Shown here in pieces: positions 36,326 through 48,396 of a stretch of DNA of 64,000 nucleotides. The notes below the pieces were generated by a model, which saw only the letters and a program-made list of their open reading frames with translations, had not been told where the DNA came from and ran no database searches. Positions within the stretch are counted from its first letter, which is position 1; every line of letters starts with the position of its first letter. This DNA is from Phoebastria nigripes (Eukaryota; Chordata; Aves; Procellariiformes; Diomedeidae): positions 1,570,754 through 1,634,753 of the forward strand of contig JAYKAV010000422.1 in the NCBI GenBank assembly GCA_035582835.1, given 5' to 3'. The position numbers were made by a program, and so were the translations under genes.

Positions 36326-37877
36326 CTGTAAAAAGATAACAAGATCACTCAATTAGCATCTTTACAAAAACTATCAGATCTGATGCACATAATGATGTGC
36401 ATCGTGTTAGCATGCGGTGCCAAAAAGTGCAGCAACAGAGCTCTTTTTGCTGAGCAGAAAACTCTTAACAAGGAAATGGTCCATGCTTCAAAGAACTTTA
36501 AAGACAAATGCAAACACTATGAGGCTGGCATGACAGTCATTCACTTCTGTAGCTATGGAATGGAGTTTCCCAAAGGTTAAGCGCTTAAGAAGCACAGATC
36601 TCCAACTCTTTCACAGCAGATAGACTCCTCAGTGGTACTACAGACTAAAAGCACTATTTACATGAAAATGCAGATATATATGCAAACGGCCACCAAAACA
36701 CTTATTTATACAACTGCTACGGAACGATTTCAAATAAACCACAAAAAGGAGAAAAAAACTACTAGATTCAAAAGCTATATTAAGTCTATTGGATCTTGTG
36801 GACTCCTGAACACAAAGNGTGTCAGACAAAAGTGTATGAAATTAAACTGATTCACCTTGTGGAATTCAGGTAAATTTTTTTTTACCTTCTGAATCTATGA
36901 ATTTCAACTATGGAATTAATGAATGAACATACCAAATATAACCAAAACTTCAGCTTCCACACACTTCACAAATTTCAAAAGTTCAGTTTCACACACTGAA
37001 AAATTACATTTGGTCAAAATATTCATTAGTCCATCTTTTGATTGGATGGAATTAAATGTACATTTGAGTAAGTTTCATGTAGTTCATGGTTTAGAGATGA
37101 ACATTTGCCTGGCTACAGACAGGCTCGAAAACACCGCAGAAGCTGCTCAGAAAAACAAAGACCCAAGAGTATGTCTGCATCAAAAAATGCCTGTTGTCTG
37201 CTATGCTCTTTTATCAGCATCACCTTTGCAATGTCTCCAGCTCCACTCATCATTCTGACGCAGAAAGATTTCCCTAGTCGCTTTGCAATGGCATTTCCAT
37301 TCTGCAAGACCCAGCTGACAGAGACTTTAAAAGTGCATCTACTAGCAGAAAACTAACTGGCAAAGATCAGCACAGATTTCTTCTTCTATCAGTCTGTTTC
37401 TGCTGTGTGCTCAGGATCTGATCCACCCACCTCACTGACAAAAGCATGGTTTTTACTACTTTTCCTCCTGTTGATTCTGCCAGGCCATAAAGTTGTAGAA
37501 ATATAAGATTCTGCTCTCTTGCCAGTCTTACCTTTAGATGTATGATAGGTTGGTTTTAGCCAGTCCATAATTCATAGTCACGTGAAAGATTAGAAATACT
37601 AGAAAGTGAAAATTATACATTAAGATGGCTGCTGCCACTTTAAAAGCAGACAAGTATTTTGGGCTGAAGATGGTGCGCACAATTTATTCATTTTACATCT
37701 CTGGCTTAGGAGAACTGCTGTACAAGCAATGCAATCGCAGGCTCATCATTTTGCAATAGGGAATCACGAGGATGTCTGAAATCCTAGATTTTATACACAG
37801 TAGACCTTTCAGAAGGGTAGTAGTCTAGAGCAGGAAATCAAAGGCTTACTGAGTTGTGTTTTCCAAAAACTCATCTT

Positions 37878-37918
37878 TTTTTAACCTTTTTGGGGGGTTT
37901 GTTTGTTTGTTTTTTTAG
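37878..37918. repeat. T/G low-complexity tract
   Basis: Run of T, then six G, then GTTT units; opposite polarity to most A/C tracts here. Confidence 0.85.
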
Positions 37919-39515
37919 ACTTTCATCTGAATGATGAACAGAAGTCCTTTGTGGCTATTTCCTCAACTCAACCTTGCATCTTCCACGTGTGATACATTTA
38001 TCCATCAGAACATTTAAAATCAGTACAAGACTGTTTTACACAGATCATAAGCCCAACAGACTTCAGCTTCTGGAAGGAGAAACCTTCCCTCCCTGCCATT
38101 TTCAAGGATTCCAGAAAGTGCATTTTTTTGAGAGGCTGGGTCTGGCAGACACACAAATGCCCCCCTCCCACCAAACCCAGCATAAACATCTTAGCAGGAC
38201 CTTCTATGCATTTGAAACTACCTTCATTTTGGGCATAAAATACAATTCCTGGGGAACACCACTTGACACTTAGCCTCACCATGAGCGCATTTCCTTGGGA
38301 AAGCTGTTGGGAGGCTGTCAATAGGGAATCACACAGCACCAGTTTTACAATGCCTTTCGCAAGCAGAACTTCAGCATAGGGCTGCCACATATTCTCTCTA
38401 CCCCCAAGCTACAGCATAGGCAGAGTATACTTGGATAAATACCTGGCAAGCAGAGAGTATCAAGATCCAGCTACCTTTCTCCAGATATTAATATTAGCAC
38501 TCATTTCACTGGTATTTACAAACAGTGTTAAAATAAAAGCAAGATACTGAAATAAAAAGGCTGACCTAGTGTTGCTTGAATAGTTCTTTCCTTCATCCCA
38601 TTCTACATCTCAAATTATATAGAAACGTTGACAAAAAAAGAGTGGGGACATGAGAAATCTCACCACATTTATTAAGGATGACTCATTTTGTCTCTTACCA
38701 TCACTACTATTCAAATCAATCAAAAAAGCCATCTCTCCATCACTTACTACTTTTTCCAAGTCAAGTCTATAAACTCAGCTATTTTCAGTTGTTTGTTTCA
38801 AAAATTTCTGTCACTTTGGATCCCAGGATAACTAGGGCTTGATCTTCAGCTCTGTTAAGTCAAATAACTGGAGATACGCCAGCTGATAATAGCTGAGGAT
38901 CCACAAGACAGTTCTGGCATGTGTGAGACAATACATTATCTTCAATTATCCTTCAAATTCAAAAGGAATGCGAGCTGCTTTGTTCCCTTCCTTCTTCCTC
39001 CCTCCCCCTAAAATCATCCTTTTCTTAACATGTTGAATGTTTGTGGCTGAAATATTAACTTATTGAGAGTGGGTTTAGAAATGAGATACAAAGCTAAATT
39101 ACCTAAAATGCTGTAGTGAATAATTCAGAAGTATGCAAACATCCCCACCTACAACATAATTTATTAAATATATAGAACACAACGCTTCAGGCATATTAGC
39201 CGCATCTGTTTAGTACAAAGTCTATTGCATTTTTCTCTTTATAAAAAGCCAAGAGTAAGAAATACAAATGGAATGGGTTTGTTACCTCCAATTTTTCAGA
39301 TCATTTTTGATTTTTTCCATTAGACTGAATATTACCAATGCATCTTTCAGCTTCAGCGTCTGAGCAGTATTTAACAGCTTATGCTCTTATTCTGCACATG
39401 TTAATATACCAAAAGCATCGAGAATTTCTTAGCCAGCTTAGTAGGGTACTGTGGAAATGAAAATTCATTCTTTTGGATAAGATGTAAACCCAAAATCATG
39501 TCTGCTTATGCCACT

Positions 39516-39534
39516 AAAAAAAAAAAAAAAAAAA
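39516..39534. repeat. Poly-A tract (19 nt)
   Basis: An A homopolymer in the 23.3 kb intron. Confidence 0.95.
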
Positions 39535-40735
39535 TCACGTGGGATGTTTCACAAGATTACTGCTATACTGCTATTCTGGATAAATTCCAGTGCAGTAATT
39601 ATGTTCAGACAACCTAGCATTCTCATGCAGTCCTAGCTGTGTAAAGCTTTCTTCTCTATCTCTTGTCCTGAATGGCTGCACTGTCTTACTCTGGGCTTCC
39701 AAGGCAATCTCTGAGGCATGTATAGATTTCAGTTGTAAGAATGTGTCCTCGCACTGAGATGCCTAATCACAGTAATGGTGTACTGTCTGTAGATAACTGC
39801 TAATGGAATAAGCACCGCTTGTTCCTTTTATTATTCCTAACAACAGTATCTTCCATGTGAATATGCTGAAGCACAGAAACCATTTATTTCCCTGCATTCC
39901 CAGCTTATTTAGGTACAAACTTTTCATTTCTGTCTTGACAGATATTGCCAGCCTATCACAGATTTTGCATCAATGCTATGTTCAACTACATAAATCAGTT
40001 GCCAAGTCACGCTAGTCTGTCCTGAAAGCCTCTTGCAGTAGGTGCTACACCTGGTAATAGCTGTTCTACACAGAAGAGCAAACTTCTCTTTCCCAACCCC
40101 AAAGCAGCTCAGGTGAAATGCTACTCTGTATGCCTCCCTTCTGTAGGTTTGTATGAAAAAAACACTACAGAAGATCCCAGGGAGAAATTAGGATTGTAAA
40201 AGAACTGATAATAGAAGAACTTCAGAACATCTGAAAAAGAAGAGTCCGATTTAAATGGTGTCGATCTAAAATGAATCCTCTCAAAATTGGTCATATTTTT
40301 TTCTACAGAAAAAGGAACAATTTGTCTACAAAGATAGTGCAAAGGACAGTAATCACTTTCTCCCATCTTCAATTACTTGCACTTATTCATTTTCTTCTTT
40401 CTTTTAAATCTAAACCACTGTTCTGTGGTGGACTAGGAAGAAAAGCAATCACCTGGTTCTACAGCACCTACGCAAAAACCCTCCCTGGGTCAAATGAGGA
40501 AAATACAGTAGTACATACAGGGATGTTTGTTCATAAGAACTCAGGACCAGGAGGGTGGGAACTTTTTAAGTGATATTCGCAGTGAATTATGAATTGATAA
40601 ACTTATGTTGGAAGTATCAACGAGGACACAACCTCACCATTTACCCCTTCCCTAAATAATCCTGAAGTTTTACACGCAAAATGTTCCCATCTGTTCATTT
40701 ACACAAGAATTACAAATATGAAAAAATGCTACATT

Positions 40736-40747
40736 AAAAAAAAAAAA
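40736..40747. repeat. Poly-A tract (12 nt)
   Basis: An A homopolymer in the 23.3 kb intron. Confidence 0.93.
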
Positions 40748-41056
40748 TTGTGAAGAGGTAGTCAGCTAAAATTCTTAATGAGGAAGTAATTTTGTCTTTT
40801 TATTTAACAGCACTATATTCAAAGAGATGATGATGCACACAACTTCCACCATCCAATTTAGTGAGATATAACAGTGACTTGGGAATTTTCAACCTCTATG
40901 TATTCAATGAAAGCAAGAACTAACAAACAGATTTGTTTTTCCCTTGATAACTCTTTAAATATGCAAATGTGCATTTTTTTTCTTCCAAAGCCAATTTTTT
41001 AAATTTTCCAACAGAACTCTATGATGGAATGAAAATGTATCTGGAGAATCCATGAA

Positions 41057-41140
41057 TTTAAAAAAACCAAAAAACAAAACAAAAAAAAACCCAAACCAAA
41101 AACCAAACAAACCCCCCCCCCCCAAAACCCACAAAACACT
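41057..41140. repeat. A/C low-complexity tract with 12-nt C run
   Basis: Long mix of aaaac/aaacc units ending in C12 (41112-41123) and aaaacccacaaaac. Confidence 0.9.
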
Positions 41141-43671
41141 GTCTACCTCAAGTCAGAAGTATCCAAGCTCAGCAACTGTTATATCTTTGAAAGAATATAC
41201 AAAAAAATCTTTTAAGATACTTCCAGTGCAAGTCATTTAAATCACATCTCCACTACCCCACCACATATAAATAACTCCAGTATATTTCTACTGGATATAG
41301 TTTTCATAAAGACAAATTATGTTTGCATGCAATGAGGGTAGTTTTTCCTTCCACTAACATATTTCTAGCTTTTTACAGCTTCGTGTTTCAGCAAATATTT
41401 GGCCATTTCTACCTGCTTAACTTCTTTTTTTATGACAGCTTTGCAATACATATTAGTAGACTGCAAACGTTATCCTTCAATAGCAAAACTCACTCATTTC
41501 TACATAACATGTTAAGCAACAGCCTTTCTGGATCAAGTTTGAACTCACCAATAGAAAACTGACCTTCTCAATAGCAAAGAAATCATAAGCACAATCTGCA
41601 CATAATTTGCCCTATAAAAAATAAAAAAAATCATAATTTGACTACCATATTCCCTTGATTCACTGAGCTACTATGTAATCTAATGTAAAGCACCACAGAG
41701 CTCTACATAAGTTACCACTAGAAATCTGTCCCAATCATGAATGGATGCTATAGCGGTCAGAATTGCAAAAATCTGAATGTTATGGTGGCGTAACTGAATC
41801 AGATAAAATAATCAGATAAAACATAACAGGGCATATCAAAAGACAACAACTGCATATTTTCAACTATGAATAAATTACATGTTGTAAAGCAAGACATAAA
41901 GCTCTTGCATAATTCTTTTTATTTTATACATACCTATATTACAGCTTTACAGTTACATGGAGGTAATGCTTTGGATTCCAAGATTTTAAGCCCTATGGAC
42001 TGGCAATAGTTTGAAAGCCTAAAAGAATCTGACTGCTATAACTTAGACCGATCACATCTTGTCCAACGCATGACAACTATGAACTACCTTTCAGGTTTTA
42101 TTTTAGTTAACAAGGACAGACTTTAAAGTTGGATACATGCTTAGCACTTCACAGATTTTTGACTTCTTATTATTGAAGTAATGTTTTCTGGGCAAATGAA
42201 GTTATCAAGCAGTAACAGGTCATGTATTCTCTCAGGAATATTTAAAATGAATCAATGGGACATGGTCATTTCAATTACAGTTTTTCAGCGTGGGAAATTA
42301 CAACCAGATATCTCCCAGTATCCACTAAGTTTACAGAATAACTGAATAAGCAAACATACACTCGCAGATCTAGCTAGACTGGGTCAAGAAATTAAAAGCC
42401 ATACTAGTTTATTACTACTCCACACTTGAGAATACCAGTTCATTTCACAGCCACATCAGCAGACCCTGCCAGATTTCCTGTTCCTCGCTTTTGGGTAAAG
42501 TCCCTCTTTAGGTGAAACTGCTGTTGGGCAAGGCGTGAGCTAATCCAGATGGCTTTCGCTGCAGGGAACGAGGGACTGTTCCCAGGAGACTTTCTAGAGG
42601 CTCAACTGAAAGGATGTGAGGCAGGTATCCCTCCAGCCAGGGCAGCTGGACAGCAACCAAGAGCTACAGCTTTTCAGATAGCTCCAGCTCTTCCAAAATC
42701 ATGATGGAAGTCTATTACCCATGTCCTGGCCAACAAGCAATTTTTGTGTTGTTTGAACTACAGCAGTCAAGAAGTACACCAGGATAAACTGGCATGGAGT
42801 ATCCCCAACCTAAAAAGAAATAGTGTTATAAATACAGGCCTTTTTATGACCTTGGAACGTGTCAGGAGATCGACTGGTTTAATTTTACCCATGTCACTAA
42901 AGCAGTTTGCCTTTTCTACATAGATAGGATCTAAGACACAAATTCTCATCCTGCCCAGCAGGATAATTATCAAGCTAGCAAGAAGACAGTCATGTGAGAA
43001 AACAGTGTGAAAAGTGCTAGCAGGAACAGCAAGCGAAAAAAATTAATCCATCTAAACTTGAATATTGTAAATAAACACAGATCAAATGTTTGCAACCAGA
43101 TGGAAGTCAGACACGGCAGAATCCAAATCCACCTGAGTAATTTTATGTCTGTTTGTGAATCCTATCAGATGTGTAAATTAGTTAGACTTAGTGTTCCCAA
43201 GTCCAATTTTGGCATGAAAAGCCTTTTTGAGTTCAGGCAAGCTTAACAGCTGTTGAGTAAGGTACACTGTGACTTCCACTTGTTATTTAAGCATACTGGC
43301 TGTTACTGTTGGTATATTGGTGTACAAGCATTAACGGTCCTGACTGATGGTTCAAAGGCTACTTATTAAGGAGAAATTCAGAGCTCTTCAACATGCATTT
43401 TGTATAAAAGTTAAGTAAATGACACAAAATAGCTAACAAGTGTACATACATATATATTTTAGCATATGGCCAAAACATGCGAGTTGCATAGCCTATCAAT
43501 CAACAAGAAAAAAAAGAATCTCTAGACCTTTTTATTAAGTAAAATGAAAGGTTAAAAACCAAGTTCTGCCAAATCTTGGGCTGCTTGAATCAGAGTCTTC
43601 TAAGCATAAGACTACTAGTAGAGCATCTTTTTTGATTGTTTTAGTTACACTTCAGGCAGTTTTATCTAAAC

Positions 43672-44218
43672 TGTCCTGGTTCCGGCTGGGACAGAGTTAA
43701 CTTTCATCCCAGTAGCTGGGGAGGGTGTGCTGTGTTTTGGGTTNGGTATAATAGGAGCGTTGATGGCCCATTGATGTTTTGGGTGGTGCTGGGTGGTGCT
43801 TGCACCGGGCACTTTTCGGCCTCCCATGCCCTGCCAGGTGCAGGGGAAGCTGGCGGGGGGAGCATAGCCGGGGTGGTTGACCCAGCTGGCCAACCGGGTA
43901 TTCCATACCATGTGACGTCATGCTCAGTATAAAAACTAAGGGTGTGGGTGGGGCCCTGGGTCCCGGGCTCTCGTTCGGTTCGGCGGGTGGTGAGCAATTG
44001 CATTGTGCATCGCCTGCTTTGTATATTGTTGTTGTTGTTGTTATCACTGTTACTATTACTGTTCTACTTTGTTTTATTTCAATTTTTAAACTGTTTTTAT
44101 CTCAACCTGTGAGTTTTCCTACTCGTGCCCTCCCGATTCTCTCCCCCATCCCACTGGAGCGGGGGGGTGAGNGAGCAGCTGCGTGGTGTTTAGGTGCTGC
44201 CAGGGTTAAACCACAACA
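43672..44218 (+). mobile_element. Solo LTR, avian ERVL-like, with 5-bp TSD
   Basis: A 547-bp element begins TGTCCTGGTTCCGGCTGGGA and ends AGGGTTAAACCACAACA. It is flanked by a perfect 5-bp duplication, TAAAC, at 43667-43671 and 44219-44223. No internal region adjoins it. It contains a CRE (43913-43920), a TATA box (43928-43935), a TTG repeat (44026-44042) and CpG-rich sequence after the TATA box. Two ambiguous bases are at 43744 and 44172. The 5' 250 bp and the final about 120 bp match the LTR at 14043, while the middle is unrelated, so the two are relatives from different subfamilies. It is antisense to ELMO1. It looks less decayed than the other LTR because more CpG is kept. Confidence 0.94.
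43913..43935 (+). promoter_or_regulatory. LTR promoter core: CRE and TATA box
   Basis: TGACGTCA at 43913-43920 and TATAAAAA at 43928-43935 have the same 15-bp start-to-start spacing and the same linker (tgctcag) as in the LTR at 14043. It is likely the U3 promoter of the provirus; present activity is unknown. Confidence 0.7.
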
Positions 44219-47200
44219 TAAACTTAACCTTTTTGACACAACATTTGCCTCTGTAATTAAGGTACATTAATTAAAACACCTTTCAGTTGTGGTTTCTTTT
44301 AAAGAAAAATTACTTAAATTATAGGCAATCGAGTAAAATCAGGGTAAAAATAATCACTAGAATTTTTCCAAGGATGGGTATCTACAGGGAACCCACATGG
44401 GAAGCAGCTCACTTAATTGCTGCAGTTGCCTCTCCCATACATCATCACTCAGAAGACTTGAGTGAAACTCCGAAAGGGATCCTTCCTGCTGTAACAACTA
44501 TCAGCTCCGGTAAAGGATATGATGCTTACATACTATGGTAGGCACGGCACAACCACAGAACAAGACGACTGGCACTCCATTTGTGCAGTGAATTATACTT
44601 CCCTTGGAACTTCATTGATAACGACGACTTCAGTGGCTGGGGACATCCCTGCATCCTTACAAGCCGCATTGCTTTAAGAATGGTGAGCTTTGCAAGGAAC
44701 CTAAACCCAGTGCCGAGTATCACAAAGGTAAGTTCAGACAGATCTTGCTCTCCTTTTAGATATTTCTGCAGAAAGTTTTCATGTTTTTTTTTTCAAGCAA
44801 GCTAGCTAAAATGGCTGTCATGCAAAAGGAAAGGGCCAGGCTGTATTTAGTTCAAATAAAAGAGTAGAGAGAAGTCAGCCCTGTGTCTGAGAAAACTCCA
44901 CTTCAAAATGAATCAGCCATGTGAATCTACTGGCTGCCTGGCAGCCAGATACAACAGCTGTCAAAATTTAAAACCGGGGAATTGAGCTGAAATGTCATCT
45001 GTGGCTAGGCATACAGACTCACAGTCCTAGGTAAAAAAGCCTGTTGCCACTACAGAGCTCTGTGGTTCACACACTGCCGCTTCTTTTATTACCTGTGACC
45101 AGGTCAAGCTTCCAGTAACCACAGAGGACAAGCTGAAAACTAATCTACAGTAAAGGAACTGTCAACATCTATGATATTTTAGCTACCTTTGGACATAAGT
45201 CCCCACATACAAAATGACTAGCTCTACGGTCAAATCTTCCCCCTGCTTGAGTACAAACAGCCAAGCTTTGTAGATGTCAGAGATGGGTTTGGAAAAAATG
45301 ACCAATCCCTCCTAAAACCTTTGAGTCCGTACTTCTGTCTTAAGTCAACAGTGGCCTGTGCCCATCCTATAGCATACCCGCATCTGCCCTCAGCAGTGAA
45401 GTAATAATAATAAAAATTTTAAAAAGACAAAAAACCACTGGATCCATTTGTTGGGGAATTTCAGTTCACTTGACTTCCATTTTTGTTTGCCTCCCTCTAC
45501 AGGAATGTGAAGCTCTTGTGACTAGAGCTGTGCTCTGTGAAATGCAGATATGTTTTGCATGTCTGGGCATCGTTCTGCTCTGCCTCCAGTTTCCTCCAGA
45601 CAGACATCAAAAAGAGGATGGAGCTGCACCGAAGTGTAGGAAGATTTAAGAAAATTAAGGAGTTTTTAAAAGAACACATACCATTGCCGTTCATGTAGGG
45701 GCTGTGTAACAAGCTGACTACATCAAACAATCAAAATATTCAGAATTCAGATATGAAGGTGTTTTTAATTTGGGGAAATAATGCAGTTATTCACAAATGA
45801 GTCACTTTTCTCCCCCTTGTCTTTTAATTCATTCACAGGCCTAAGTTAATGAAATCACATATTCAAAGAGAATGTCTGTAATTTTTTGTAACTGAAGAAA
45901 ATCTAAATACTTTGTGTGCTATGCTATTTACTGTCCTTTAAATCTTAAAACAGGCAAAAAAGCCATGAGGAATGAGAGGAGGGGGAACAGAGTGACATGT
46001 ACATTTAAGTAACATATGTATCTGCATGCATGCATACACTGGAAAATTGCATAGGCTTAAAAAAAAAACCTATTTGCAGTAATTAACATTAAATTGAATT
46101 TACGCTGTTTCACAAAACTACCATCACTTCAATATCAAGCAAGGGTTTGTATGGAATCAGCTATCCAAGTCAAGCCTTGTGAAACAGATGAAGCCCACAC
46201 TACAAAAGAAAAGAGATCTCGTTATGTCTGACCAGTTTGGGGGGGGCCTGTTTCTTCATCTTATTTTTTTTGTACGCAAATTCTGAGGCATGTGCAGTAC
46301 ATAATATCCAGAGAAAGATGTCCAAGATCCAACTCTAAGAGAAGGGGTCAGAAAACAATTAGCAGTAAAAGAAATCTGCTGTTATGATACACTTGAAACA
46401 AACTACTCAGCCCTACTACATCCAAATCCATGGAGCTTGCCTGCCCCCGCAAGTTTATAACTGGGATGCACATAGTAAATAAGCAGCAATCAAGAAAACA
46501 ATACAGTGAAATCATAGATAGTATATGAAAAACATATGCCAGAAATGCAATGTTCCATTGCCCCTAGTTTTACATAGCACATTTATATTTGTTAGTGAGT
46601 TTTCTTCAGAAGAGTCATACTTTTTTAAATCACAAGGAGTTTAAGATTTTTATTTTACAATTTCAAAATTAAAAATATTGGAAATGTATAAAAAATAAAA
46701 ACCCTTTTATCCTCCCTCTGCAAAATAACAGAACTTATCCTGTCATTAAGAAACTGATTTAAAGGATGATTCCTGCAACTAATATTTATAATAAACACAA
46801 AATGATGAAATAAAGTATTAAAAAACCAAAACACAAAATGATTGATATTATAGAGAGTCAGTTCATTCCCACAGACACACAACCACAGATATTTCATTCT
46901 GATTAGTTTAACTTCATTCTTAAAGTGATACTGAAAGGTCAAAGAAGGTTGGTAGCCCATCAAAATGGGATCTTCTTTTTTTTTTCCCTTAATTTTTTTC
47001 TTTTAAATCAGTTCTCCTCTGGAAGGACTAAAGCCAAGAGGAATTCAGCAGGATACAGTAAAAGGCTGGTTTATTCATTTTAACAATGTGCAAATTGTTA
47101 AGACACCCATAGCTCCTGACAAACAATCCTGGTAAATCACATGCAGCTGCATCGTAAACAAGAACAGCAGCTTTAACATACGGACTTGCTGGCTGCAGTT

Positions 47201-48380
47201 GTTGGTCACTATAATGATGCATCTGACCCAGGCGCCTCTTTCTGTGTGATTATTGGCTCAGACCAACAGTACCAAGTTTATATAAACTTATTAGCTCCTC
47301 TAATACACAGATATCATCCACTGCACATGTCATAAGGTCAGGTTTTCCTGGTTACCGCTGACCAATTTTTGTTAATAAAATAAAGTTCCTCAGGTTTTCT
47401 CCCAGCCATTTAAAACCTCATGCCTCCAAACAGCAGTAATTCTCTTGCATCCCTCTGTTAGCACTCAGGGTCAGCAGACAACAGTCTGATGATGAAGAAA
47501 AAAATGCGTTATCTTTGTTTGGATTTACTGATCAATTCATGGTTTTCATCACGCATCTCATTTTTTGTCATTCTTCAGTATTTATTCCACACTGCAATCA
47601 CACTTGGCTGAGAAGCTATGGAGTCACCCGACAGTATCTGCCCCTGCGGCCAGAGGAGATCACCCCTCTCCCTTGGGGGGGTCACACCCCAAGCCATCCT
47701 CATCAGCTCTGCCCCACTCACATACGTGAACGGCAACCAAGCTGTCCCCCTGCTCAGCAGGCACCTACCCACACTTCCTTGCATTGCTCAAAGTGGTTCA
47801 GGGACTCAACAGAAGAGATTTGAGGATCACATGCTAACCGTGGGGGCTACCCTCCTCTAAGTTATACCAGAGGAGATCTCCCCCACAGCCACGCGTTGAT
47901 GTGAATGTCTCAGCAAATCTAGATGTCAGTGTGGAAAGTGGAGTTTCAGCATGAATTCCGGTAAGTTGCAAACCTCAGTGTGCAGTGCTTCATTTTACAT
48001 GCATTCTATCCTATTTCCAACACAGTCCCGTGTTTCCACAACCTAGCACCAAATACATAGCACAACATGAAACCATGGAATGCTTCATTTATGGCAAACA
48101 GTAACTTAAAACTATGAAACTATGCTTATGGGAAAGAATGCAGTAGGTCACACACCTACGGGCTCCTAACAGCACCAAGCACAGGATGGCTATGAAAGTA
48201 AGCGGCACCTCAATGATTTCTGTATTTCTGCTCTCAGGTTTGGAAAGAGATTGATGCTTTGCTGCTATTGCTCACGTTTGCAGAACATGGCCTGAGTTGG
48301 CAATCAAACCTAAGTTTTTCTGATTAGATCTTTAACTACATTTACAAAATCTCATCTTTTACAGGTTTGCAGAGACTGTT

Positions 48381-48396
48381 GGGGGGGGGGGCGGGG
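48381..48396. repeat. G-rich tract
   Basis: Eleven G, a C, then four G; length may be uncertain in assembly. Confidence 0.9.

Larger units (their letters stand above)
36326..43666. other. Intronic DNA between the 105-nt exon and the second solo LTR
   Basis: It contains simple tracts at 37878-37918 (T/G), 39516-39534 (A19), 40736-40747 (A12) and 41057-41140 (A/C with a 12-nt C run). No gene or interspersed repeat was recognised. Confidence 0.75.

Noticed and set aside
43697..44270. Several 80-116 codon frames on both strands
   Set aside because: They lie in the solo LTR, which is non-coding, and have no retroviral protein features.
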